Shown piece by piece: positions 34,261 to 41,823 of a DNA stretch of 49,336 bases (positions are counted from its first letter, which is position 1; the number at the start of each line of letters is the position of its first letter). The notes beneath the pieces were generated by a model. It saw only the letters and a list, made by a program, of their open reading frames with translations. It ran no database searches and was not told the DNA's origin. The stretch is from an uncultured Prevotellaceae bacterium (GTDB taxonomy: Bacteria; Bacteroidota; Bacteroidia; Bacteroidales; Bacteroidaceae). A program made the position numbers and the translations under genes. Where the stretch lies: positions 1 to 49,336 of the forward strand of contig CALFJG010000030.1 of assembly GCA_937877625.1 (NCBI GenBank), written 5' to 3'.

Positions 34261-36963
34261 ATGGATTTAAGTTCGCCAAAAACATATAAAGGTCTTTCGC
34301 GCAAGCAAGTAGAAGAGAGCCGTCGCCGATACGGGAGCAACGTACTCACCCCTCCCGAGCGCACACCGCTCTGGCGGCTCTACGTGGAAAAGTTTTCCGA
34401 CCCTATCATTCGTATCTTGCTACTCGCCCTCGCCGCCAGTTTTATAATAGCCGGTGTAGAGTATTCAAGTGCTACGCGGGGCGGCTGGGCAGTGTTCTTA
34501 GAACCCATAGGCATCCTCGTGGCTGTATTCTTAGCCACGTTTATCGGTTTTATCTTTGAGGTAAAAGCCGCGCGCGAGTTTGATGTCCTCTCTGAGACGG
34601 ACGACGACCGCCCCATACAAGTTGTGCGCGACGGACGTATCACCACCATTCCGTGCCGCGACATTGTGGTAGGAGATGTCGTGTTGCTCCACGAGGGCGA
34701 CAAGATACCCGCCGACGGACGCTTGCTCGACAGTGTATCGCTGCAAATAAGCGAGGCCGCGCTCACCGGCGAACAAATCACTTGCAAATCGGCCAATCCC
34801 TCAGAGGCCGACGACGAGGCAACGTATGCCACCAACCGTGTGCTGCGCGACACCATAGTGATGGGCGGACACGGCGTGTATAGGGTAGAAGCCGTGGGCG
34901 ACAAAACAGAGAGCGGACACCTGCTCGCCTCCTCGCAGGCCGAAACAAAGACAAAGACACCCCTTACCCGCCAGCTTGACCACCTCGGTGGGCTGATAGC
35001 CAAAGGCAGTTACGCCATAGCCATCCTTATTCTTATAGGCCGCGCCGTTGCCCTGATAATGGCCATCTATCAGGGCGTCACCTACGACACCATTGGGCTG
35101 CTCAGCTATGCCGCCCACAGCATTATGCTCGCCCTAACACTTGTTGTGGTAGCAGTGCCCGAGGGGTTGCCGATGAGCGTCACCCTGTCGCTCGCGCTGT
35201 CTATGCGCCGTATGCTAAAAACAGGCAACCTCGTACGCAAGATGCACGCTTGCGAAACGATGGGTGCTTGCACCGTGATTTGCACCGACAAGACAGGCAC
35301 GCTTACCGAGAACAAAATGACGGTGAGCGAACTCTCCCTGCTCAAAGTCGCTGAGGCGCGCGAACTGACATTAGAGAATATGGCAGTGAACGCCACGGCC
35401 CATCTCTCTTTTGAAGACGACACGCCACGTGTGCTCGGCAACCCTACCGAGGGCGCGCTGCTACTCTATCTCCACACCCACGGCTGCGACTATCACGCTA
35501 TGCGGAGTGGCGCACCCGTCATAGCACAAATAGCTTTCAGCACGGAGCATAAGTATATGGCCACGCTCGTACGCAGCCACGTGAGTGAGCAACCCCGTCC
35601 GCTGCTCTACGTAAAAGGAGCACCCGAAATACTCCTACAACGTACAGCAGGGCTTGACGAAGCCACACGAGCTGAGCTCCAACAACGCCTTACGCAATGG
35701 CAAGACCGCGGTATGCGCACCCTGGCTCTCGCATACCGCGATTTCAACGATACGCCCGGCAACGATCTCACCGAAGAGGCCGTCAACGACCTCACACTCC
35801 TTGCACTCTGCGCCATCAGCGACCCCGTGCGCCGCGAAGTGCCGCAGGCTGTGGCCGACTGTCAGGCGGCAGGCATCACGCTGAAGATCATAACGGGCGA
35901 CACCGCACGCACCGCAGCCGAGGTAGCCAAACAGATAGGCCTCGCCATCCCTGCCGACAGCAAGAACGCCGTACTCACGGGCGAAGAGGTGGCAGCAATG
36001 ACCGACGAAACCCTCGCCCAGGCCGTACCGGAGATTCGTATCGTCAGCCGCGCACGTCCACAAGATAAACGGCGGCTCGTTGAGGCTTTGATAAGCCGCG
36101 GAGAGGTAGTGTCCGTCACCGGCGACGGCACCAACGATGCCCCCGCACTAAAAGCCGCACACGTGGGACTATCAATGGGCGACGGCACCAGCGTGGCAAA
36201 AGAAGCCAGTGAGATAACCATCCTCGACAACTCCTTTGCCAGCATCGCACGCGCGGTGATGTGGGGGCGTAGCCTCTACCGCAACATTCGTCGCTTCCTG
36301 CTCTTCCAACTCACCATCAATGTGGCGGCCTGCCTCGTAGTCACCATAGGTGCCTTTTGGGGCACACAAGCCCCGCTCACTGTCACACAGATGCTCTGGG
36401 TAAATCTGATTATGGACACCTTTGCCGCGCTCGCACTATCCTCACTGCCGCCCGAGCGCGAAGTGATGCACCAGGCACCACGCCGACCCAACGAGCCTAT
36501 CGTAAGCCGACCGATGTGGGGGCGCATCGCTACAACAGGCATACTCTTCACAGTACTCTTGCTCACATTGCTCGCACTGTTCCACTATTATCAGGTATCT
36601 GTGGACAATGGGCTCTTCTCCCTCTCGTGGCCGGCCGAGACAAATGCCTACGACCCGCTCTCCACATACGAAGAAAGCCTCTTCTTCACCTATTTCGTAC
36701 TGCTCCAATTCTGGAACTTGTTCAACGTACGTGTCTTCGGCACCGTACGAAGTGCTTTCTCCGGCCTGCGGCGTTGCCGATGGCTTCTGCTTGTTGTCGC
36801 TGTCATACTGTTAGGACAGTTCTTGCTCGTAGAATACGGCGGCGAACTCGTGGGCACACAACATCTCGACTGGGACGACTGGCTCACCGCCCTCGCCACA
36901 ACAAGTAGCGTGCTTCTCGTAGGCGAATTGACACGGTTCATAAGAAGGAGAAAAACGAAATAG
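34261..36963 (+). CDS. Calcium-type P-type ATPase (PMCA/SERCA-like cation pump)
   Basis: A 900-aa P2-type ATPase that should export Ca2+ (or a similar cation) across the inner membrane at the cost of ATP. The order of domains is complete: N-terminal cation-ATPase region (10-70), actuator loop with TGE (169-171), PEGLP (300-304) in transmembrane helix 4, phosphorylation site DKTGT (343-347), nucleotide-binding KGAPE (about 450), TGD (about 545), and hinge GDGTNDAP (621-628), then the C-terminal helix bundle with 'WVNLIMDTFAALALSS'. Bacterial 'calcium-translocating P-type ATPase, PMCA-type' is the best family name. Its stop codon TAG (36961-36963) overlaps by two bases the first unit of the 79-bp repeat array. 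Confidence 0.95.
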   Translation: MDLSSPKTYKGLSRKQVEESRRRYGSNVLTPPERTPLWRLYVEKFSDPIIRILLLALAASFIIAGVEYSSATRGGWAVFLEPIGILVAVFLATFIGFIFEVKAAREFDVLSETDDDRPIQVVRDGRITTIPCRDIVVGDVVLLHEGDKIPADGRLLDSVSLQISEAALTGEQITCKSANPSEADDEATYATNRVLRDTIVMGGHGVYRVEAVGDKTESGHLLASSQAETKTKTPLTRQLDHLGGLIAKGSYAIAILILIGRAVALIMAIYQGVTYDTIGLLSYAAHSIMLALTLVVVAVPEGLPMSVTLSLALSMRRMLKTGNLVRKMHACETMGACTVICTDKTGTLTENKMTVSELSLLKVAEARELTLENMAVNATAHLSFEDDTPRVLGNPTEGALLLYLHTHGCDYHAMRSGAPVIAQIAFSTEHKYMATLVRSHVSEQPRPLLYVKGAPEILLQRTAGLDEATRAELQQRLTQWQDRGMRTLALAYRDFNDTPGNDLTEEAVNDLTLLALCAISDPVRREVPQAVADCQAAGITLKIITGDTARTAAEVAKQIGLAIPADSKNAVLTGEEVAAMTDETLAQAVPEIRIVSRARPQDKRRLVEALISRGEVVSVTGDGTNDAPALKAAHVGLSMGDGTSVAKEASEITILDNSFASIARAVMWGRSLYRNIRRFLLFQLTINVAACLVVTIGAFWGTQAPLTVTQMLWVNLIMDTFAALALSSLPPEREVMHQAPRRPNEPIVSRPMWGRIATTGILFTVLLLTLLALFHYYQVSVDNGLFSLSWPAETNAYDPLSTYEESLFFTYFVLLQFWNLFNVRVFGTVRSAFSGLRRCRWLLLVVAVILLGQFLLVEYGGELVGTQHLDWDDWLTALATTSSVLLVGELTRFIRRRKTK

Positions 36964-37198
36964 TTCGTCTTTCGACAGGCTTTTGCTCGCCAAGGCAACG
37001 CAGAAGCAAGCTTCGCATTGCTCTTCTGGCTTAACGCAAAAGTTCGTCTTTCGACAGGCTTTTGCTCGCCAAGGCAATGCTGAAGCAAGCTTCGCTTTGC
37101 TCTTCTGGCTTAACGCAAAAGTTCGTCTTTCGACAGGCTTTTGCTCGCCAAGGCAATGCTGAAGCAAGCTTCGCATTGCTCTTCTGGCTTAACGCAAA
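36962..37198 (+). repeat. Three tandem 79-bp hairpin-forming repeat units
   Basis: Units at 36962-37040, 37041-37119 and 37120-37198 are each exactly 79 bp and differ at only a few positions. In unit three CTTTTGC (37138-37144) pairs with GCAAAAG (37194-37200), GCCA with TGGC, GCAATGC with GCATTGC, and GAAG with CTTC around CAAG, so nearly the whole unit folds on itself. The variable bases fall mainly in the inner stem (C/T, A/T). Reading frames stay open on both strands over the array, but because 79 is not a multiple of three the frame changes from unit to unit, so this is not a conserved protein. Confidence 0.95.
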
Positions 37199-37229
37199 AG
37201 TTCTAACCCGCACAAAACGCTTTTCTACT

Positions 37230-37610
37230 TTGACACGCAAGCGCAAACTCACGTTATGGCTCTTAGTGGGCGTATTGCTGACATTCCTCTACGCATTTGT
37301 GTCGCCCGCGCAGAGTTGGTGGATGCCTAAATGCCCCATAAAACTGCTCACAGGATGGCAATGCCCCGGCTGCGGCATACAACGCTTTGCCCACGCCGTG
37401 CTGCAAGGCCATATACGCGAGGCATTTGCCTACAACTATTTCCTTATTCCCACACTGCCCTACCTCGCCCTCTTCCCCCTGCGCGAGCTATTGCCGCAAG
37501 GCACTTTGCGCCGACGTCTCTCGGCAATAATTGAACACAAGGCTGTTATCTTTGCCTACGTCGTTGCTTACTGCCTCTGGTTTGTGGTGCGCAACATCTA
37601 TGGTATCTAA
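37230..37610 (+). CDS. DUF2752 family small membrane protein
   Basis: The product (about 126 aa from the TTG at 37230) has three hydrophobic segments and the DUF2752 hallmark 'CPIKLLTGWQCPGCGIQR' (Cys pair CPGCG) between the first and second. Family members are uncharacterised inner-membrane proteins. The frame is open back to 37062, but that part is translated repeat sequence and cannot be the native N-terminus. There is no in-frame ATG between the array and the first membrane segment. TTG at 37230 or GTG at 37266 are the options. A TACTTTG sequence overlaps the TTG and could be a -7 element, which would favour the GTG. Confidence 0.75.
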   Translation: MTRKRKLTLWLLVGVLLTFLYAFVSPAQSWWMPKCPIKLLTGWQCPGCGIQRFAHAVLQGHIREAFAYNYFLIPTLPYLALFPLRELLPQGTLRRRLSAIIEHKAVIFAYVVAYCLWFVVRNIYGI

Positions 37611-37696
37611 TCGTTAGCCTTGCACGACGAAACCACAGCCAACGCCCTCCCTCGCATAGCGGCACACACCTTTTGCTCACGTCGTGGACGCGAACA

Positions 37697-37757
37697 AGAG
37701 CAATGCGAAACGTGTTTCAGCATTGGCTTGGCGAGCAAAAGTCTGTTGAAAACAAAC
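37697..37757 (-). repeat. Diverged inverted copy of the 79-bp element
   Basis: This is about 60 bases that match the reverse complement of the 79-bp unit (AAGAGCAATGCGAA, then GTTTCAGCATTGGCTTGGCG and AGCAAAAG, then TTGAAAA), with several substitutions. It lies in the gap before the AddA-like gene, and an upstream in-frame ATG at 37673 would translate through it, so that start is rejected. Confidence 0.85.
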
Positions 37758-37784
37758 TTTTAGCGCTAATGAATAATAATATCT

Positions 37785-37792
37785 TAACTTTG
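37785..37792 (+). promoter_or_regulatory. -7 element of the AddA-like gene
   Basis: TAACTTTG matches TAnnTTTG exactly; a TTTT at 37758-37761 lies 23 bases upstream as a weak -33. The start site would be near 37799, so translation from the ATG at 37817 fits and earlier ATGs (37673, 37769) do not. Confidence 0.6.
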
Positions 37793-37816
37793 CCGCTAAT
37801 AAATCCTTTTTCTTCT

Positions 37817-40800
37817 ATGCTACAAGGCAAACTCAATGTGTTTCGCGCCTCAGCGGGCTCGGGCAAGACATTTGAACTCACAGCACAATACATCTCCCTA
37901 CTCCTCAGCCACGAAAAAGCACTGCCGCGCACCATCCTTGCCGTAACCTTTACGAACAAAGCCACGGGCGAGATGAAACAACGCATCTTAGAACATCTCT
38001 ATGACATCGCTCACGCCGCACCCACCGATGAGCCCGACGATTTTCTTGCCAAGGTGATGCGCGAAACACGGCAGACGGCAGCAGTGCTCCGACAACGCGC
38101 CGCAAATGCACTCCATACGATACTCCACACCTACGACGACTTCCACGTACAGACCATCGACAGCTTCTTGCAACGACTGTTGCGAGCCCTAGCACACGAA
38201 CTCGGACTCGCGGCAAGCTATCAAGTGGATATTGAAGACAAAGAAACCATCAACAACGCCATTGACCGATTGATGGAGGAGCTGCCTAACCACAAACAGC
38301 TGATGGAATGGATGACGCGCTTCGCCCTGCAACGCCTTGACGACGAACAGAAATGGGATGTCGTATTGAAAGTGAGAAAACTCGCCGAACAAATCAACAA
38401 GGAAAATTTTGCTAAGGACAGCACCCTGCTTGCCAACAAACTCAACAACACGTCTATGCGCAACTACCAGAGTATGCTGCATCAGACGCAAGAACAAGCC
38501 TTGCAAGACCTAAGGGCCGAGGCCGAAGCGTTGCAACCGCTAATAGGAGACGGGAAACGATTTAAGAACGGAAGAAACATAGCGGGCTATATCAATAGTA
38601 TTCTTCACGGCAAGCATCTGGAGGAGATAAAGTCTAAGACCGTGGAAAACTACCTTGCGGACATTGAAAACTGGCTCAGCAAAGCCAACCAGAGCAACGC
38701 CACACTTATTGACGAGGCAAAAACCTTGCAGCCACGCCTCGCAGCACTCGACGAGAAACTAAAGGCCAGCATACATCTTATCAACTCCTGCAAACTCAGC
38801 CTGAAAAATCTCGGTGAGCTGCGCCTACTGGGAGAGATCGACAAACTGGTGACGGAACTATGTAACGAAACAGGACGCTTCCTCCTTGGCCGCACACCGC
38901 TGCTCTTCGACCGGCTGGTGGGCCAGAGCGACACCTCGTTCGTGTATGAGCGCGCCGGGGTGCAGTTTCATCACGTGATGATAGACGAGTTCCAAGACAC
39001 CTCCACCCTCCAGTGGCACACGTTCCACCACCTCATCAACGAGTCGCTCGCCGCACATCATAGTTCTATGCTCGTGGGCGACGTAAAGCAGAGCATCTAC
39101 CGCTGGCGAAACGGCGACTGGGAGACACTCTCCGGCATAGAGCGTTTCTTCAACGCCGAACAACTGGCCATCACCACGCTGCAAACCAACTTCCGCAGCG
39201 ACCGGCGTATCGTGGAGTTCAACAACGCGTTCTTCCAACACGCCCTTTCCCACCCACTCTTCTCCGAGCAAAACACCCAAGAGCAGCAAGCCGAGCTCCG
39301 ACGTATCTACTCCGACGTGGTACAACAAGTAGCCCCCGGAAAAGGAGAGGGCTTCGTGCGAGTGAGCGTCAGCGACGACGATGGAAAGCTCAAAGACATC
39401 ACAGCACCCGAACCCACCGCACAGCCTTTCTACAACACCGAAGACGCAGGAGAAGAAGAGCAAGCCAGCCTCTCCATCCTTGAAGACGTAGCACGCCAAA
39501 TCACCACACTCCACCACGACCACGGACTGCCCTTTCGAGATATGGCTATCTTGGTACGCACCAAAACAGAGGCTCAACTATTGATGAACCACATGGTGAT
39601 AGCCCACCCCGAACTCCCCTTCATCTCCGCCGATGCTTTCCGACTGTCGGCCTCACCCGCCGTGCAGACCGTCATTGCCACACTGCGCTATATGCGCCAC
39701 TCCGCCGACACGGCGGCACTGACCTATCTGCTACGCACCTACTACCACGACATCCTCGCACAGGACATCGCCTGGGAAGAGCTCCTCAGCCGCCGCGACG
39801 AGTTGTTGCCGCCCGCGCTGAGAAAAGAATGGAGCCACCTGCGCCGAATGCCGCTCTACGAGAAATGCGAACAAATCATCGCCCTGCTCAAACTCGGACA
39901 GATAGAAGGACAGCAAGAATATCTTTTCACCTTTCTCGACAGCGTCAAAGCATTCCTACAGAGCGAGCGAAGCGACATAAAGCAATTCCTGAAACACTGG
40001 GACGAAAAACTATGCAGTGAAACCATCGCCGCAGCAAACACCGAAGGCATAGCACTCGTAACCATACACTCCTCAAAAGGACTTGCCTACCACACCGTAC
40101 TGATGCCATTCCTCAAGTGGAAAGTATGCGAGCATTCTTCCTTGTGGAAACAAAACATACTATGGTGTAAGCCCAACCAGAAGCCCTACTCGCAGATGCC
40201 CCTGCTGCCGATAGAATGTTCGAAGACGATGAACAACTCCGTGTATAACGAAGCCTATCAGTGCGAGATGTTTCGACAGCGCGTGGAAAACCTCAACCTA
40301 CTCTACGTGGCCTTTACACGCGCCGTCCACAACCTGCTGCTCTGGGTGGATTTGAAGAAAGAAAAAAACAAAGACAACAATTCCATCGTGGGACAACTGG
40401 TGGCCAGTTATGTTGTGCCGTCCGACGAGCCCACGCCGTTCGTGATGAGCATCGGCACACCCGTCGGCACCACCAACACCGACAAAGCCGGCAGAGCCTC
40501 CCCCAACAATCCCCTGCGCACCATTCCCGAGCTGCAACACATCGCACTGCCCACTGCCACGTGGCGCGCCGAGTTCCGACAGAGCACACAAGCCACCGAG
40601 TTCCACGAACAGAACAACGAACAGCAGAGACAAAACGAATATATCAACCAAGGCAAACTCTACCACTACATCTTCCAACACATCGCCAACGCCGACGACG
40701 TACCTACCGCCGTGAGAAGAGCCGTTGAAGAAGGGCTACTCCCCAAAGAACAAGAAGCCCAAACACGCACGTTCATCACAAAACGCATCACCACAGGACA

Positions 40801-41086
40801 AGCCGCACAGTGGTTCAACGACACGTGGACACTACTACGCGAAGCCACAATACTACATCGCGCCGCAGACGGCACGCTACAACGCCGCCGACCCGACCGC
40901 GTAATGATGCAACAAGGGCATACCATCGTTATAGACTATAAGTTCGGAAACAAAAAAGCCACACACATCGAGCAACTGGAAGCCTACGCACAAATGCTCC
41001 GACAAATGGGACACCAAAACGTTAAAGCCTACGTATGGTACGTATTCCAAAACGAAATCATAGAACACAAAGTTAATAACCTTTAA
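37817..41086 (+). CDS. UvrD-family helicase-nuclease, AddA-like
   Basis: A 1089-aa superfamily 1 helicase. Walker A ASAGSGKT lies at residues 11-18 ('VFRASAGSGKTFELT', typical of Bacteroidetes AddA). The Q-motif-like 'VTFTNKATGEMKQRI' follows. Motif II is D390-E-F-Q-D, with 'VGDVKQSIYRWRNGD' and 'LQTNFRS' as motifs III-IV, then 'LVTIHSSKGLAYHTVLMP' and 'LLYVAFTRAVHNL' (V-VI). The C-terminus has a RecB-like nuclease ('LYHYIFQHI' and the catalytic D1040-Y-K motif, VIDYKFG). With the AddB-like protein encoded downstream it should make the AddAB enzyme that resects double-strand breaks for RecA. A small Cys-rich gene follows after 13 bp. The ATG at 37817 is preferred over 37673. Confidence 0.92.
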   Translation: MLQGKLNVFRASAGSGKTFELTAQYISLLLSHEKALPRTILAVTFTNKATGEMKQRILEHLYDIAHAAPTDEPDDFLAKVMRETRQTAAVLRQRAANALHTILHTYDDFHVQTIDSFLQRLLRALAHELGLAASYQVDIEDKETINNAIDRLMEELPNHKQLMEWMTRFALQRLDDEQKWDVVLKVRKLAEQINKENFAKDSTLLANKLNNTSMRNYQSMLHQTQEQALQDLRAEAEALQPLIGDGKRFKNGRNIAGYINSILHGKHLEEIKSKTVENYLADIENWLSKANQSNATLIDEAKTLQPRLAALDEKLKASIHLINSCKLSLKNLGELRLLGEIDKLVTELCNETGRFLLGRTPLLFDRLVGQSDTSFVYERAGVQFHHVMIDEFQDTSTLQWHTFHHLINESLAAHHSSMLVGDVKQSIYRWRNGDWETLSGIERFFNAEQLAITTLQTNFRSDRRIVEFNNAFFQHALSHPLFSEQNTQEQQAELRRIYSDVVQQVAPGKGEGFVRVSVSDDDGKLKDITAPEPTAQPFYNTEDAGEEEQASLSILEDVARQITTLHHDHGLPFRDMAILVRTKTEAQLLMNHMVIAHPELPFISADAFRLSASPAVQTVIATLRYMRHSADTAALTYLLRTYYHDILAQDIAWEELLSRRDELLPPALRKEWSHLRRMPLYEKCEQIIALLKLGQIEGQQEYLFTFLDSVKAFLQSERSDIKQFLKHWDEKLCSETIAAANTEGIALVTIHSSKGLAYHTVLMPFLKWKVCEHSSLWKQNILWCKPNQKPYSQMPLLPIECSKTMNNSVYNEAYQCEMFRQRVENLNLLYVAFTRAVHNLLLWVDLKKEKNKDNNSIVGQLVASYVVPSDEPTPFVMSIGTPVGTTNTDKAGRASPNNPLRTIPELQHIALPTATWRAEFRQSTQATEFHEQNNEQQRQNEYINQGKLYHYIFQHIANADDVPTAVRRAVEEGLLPKEQEAQTRTFITKRITTGQAAQWFNDTWTLLREATILHRAADGTLQRRRPDRVMMQQGHTIVIDYKFGNKKATHIEQLEAYAQMLRQMGHQNVKAYVWYVFQNEIIEHKVNNL

Positions 41087-41099
41087 TACCTTAACAGAA

Positions 41100-41519
41100 A
41101 TGAATATTCCCTATAGCTTCGTCTGCTGCCTCTTGGACAAATGTCCGCTGCACAAAGACTGCTTGCGCTATCTCGCCGCGCAAAACGTAGATGCCTCAAA
41201 ACAAACGTTCAATTGCCTCAACCCACGAGTCGAGAGCGTCGGCACGCAGGACTGCCCACACTTCCGCTCCACCGAAAAGGTGCGCTACGCCATAGGGTTG
41301 GCCAATGTATTCAACAACGTACCCGGCCAATACATCAAAGCACTGCGCAACCAACTTATCAGCTCTTTCGGACAAACCAGATACTACACAGAAATGCGTA
41401 GCGGCAAACGCAAGATAACACCCAAAGAACAAGACGAAATAGCAGCCATTTTCAAGTCCCTCAAAATCAAAGCACCAGTGATTTACGACCGTTTTGAGGA
41501 AGACTATCACTGGTCTTAA
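41100..41519 (+). CDS. Small Cys-rich protein, DUF6078-like
   Basis: A 139-aa soluble protein. The N-terminal part has a run of cysteines: C9, C10, C15, C21, C39 and C52, in the patterns CPLHKDC, FNC and DCPHF, which looks like a Zn or Fe-S binding module. The C-terminal half (about 60-139; 'YAIGLANVFNNVPGQYIKALRNQLISSFGQTRYYTEMRSGKRKITPKEQ') is a helical, positively charged domain that might bind nucleic acid. From memory it resembles DUF6078, a Bacteroidetes family of unknown function. It starts 13 bp after the AddA-like stop, so the two are co-transcribed, and it precedes the AddB-like gene. A role linked to DNA-end processing is possible but is only context-based. Confidence 0.75.
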   Translation: MNIPYSFVCCLLDKCPLHKDCLRYLAAQNVDASKQTFNCLNPRVESVGTQDCPHFRSTEKVRYAIGLANVFNNVPGQYIKALRNQLISSFGQTRYYTEMRSGKRKITPKEQDEIAAIFKSLKIKAPVIYDRFEEDYHWS

Positions 41520-41537
41520 CCAAACCTGCAATACAAT

Positions 41538-41780
41538 AAAAATTTTTCAAGCCGTCCAGAAAAAATTTCAAAGCACTCGAAAAAAATTTCTAAGCACTCG
41601 AAAAAAATTTCTAAGCACTTGAAAAAAATTTCGAGTGCCTTGAAAAAAATTTTCAAGCCGCCCGGAAAAATTTTTCAAGCCGTCCGGAAAAAAATTTCAA
41701 AGCACTTGAAAAAAATTTCAAAGCACTTGAAAAAAATTTCGAGTGCCTTGAAAAAAAATTTCAAGCCGCCCGGAAAAAAC
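41538..41780. repeat. Modular array of about eleven ~21-22-bp units with A/T cores
   Basis: The gap between the Cys-rich gene and the AddB-like gene is filled by units made of A5-8 T3-5 followed by one of three 'words': A (CAAGCCGYCCRG), B (AAGCACTYG) or C (GAGTGCCTTG). The order reads A B B B C A A B B C A, that is two super-repeats. B and C are partly reverse complementary, so B-A/T-C pairs form hairpins (GCACTTGAAA with TTTCGAGTGC), and C-A/T-A pairs form CTTGAAAA/TTTTCAAG. Unit length is 20-23 bp. Most of 41520-41823 is this array; I see no promoter for the next gene in what is left. Confidence 0.92.
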
Positions 41781-41823
41781 ATCATCCCTCTACCCTCCAC
41801 CCCGACACCCACCCCGTTTTGCT

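Noticed and set aside
36690..37252. Three overlapping minus-strand frames (ALPWRAKACRKTN-like repeats)
   Set aside because: They read through the 79-bp repeat in changing frames; 79 is not divisible by three, so no constant peptide is kept.
37673..37816. N-terminal extension of the AddA-like protein
   Set aside because: It translates an inverted copy of the 79-bp element and lies before the predicted promoter; the family starts at MLQGKLNVFRASAGSGKT.
41538..41780. CRISPR array
   Set aside because: Units are 20-23 bp without unique spacers of 30 bp, words recur in the 'spacer' positions, and no cas genes are present.
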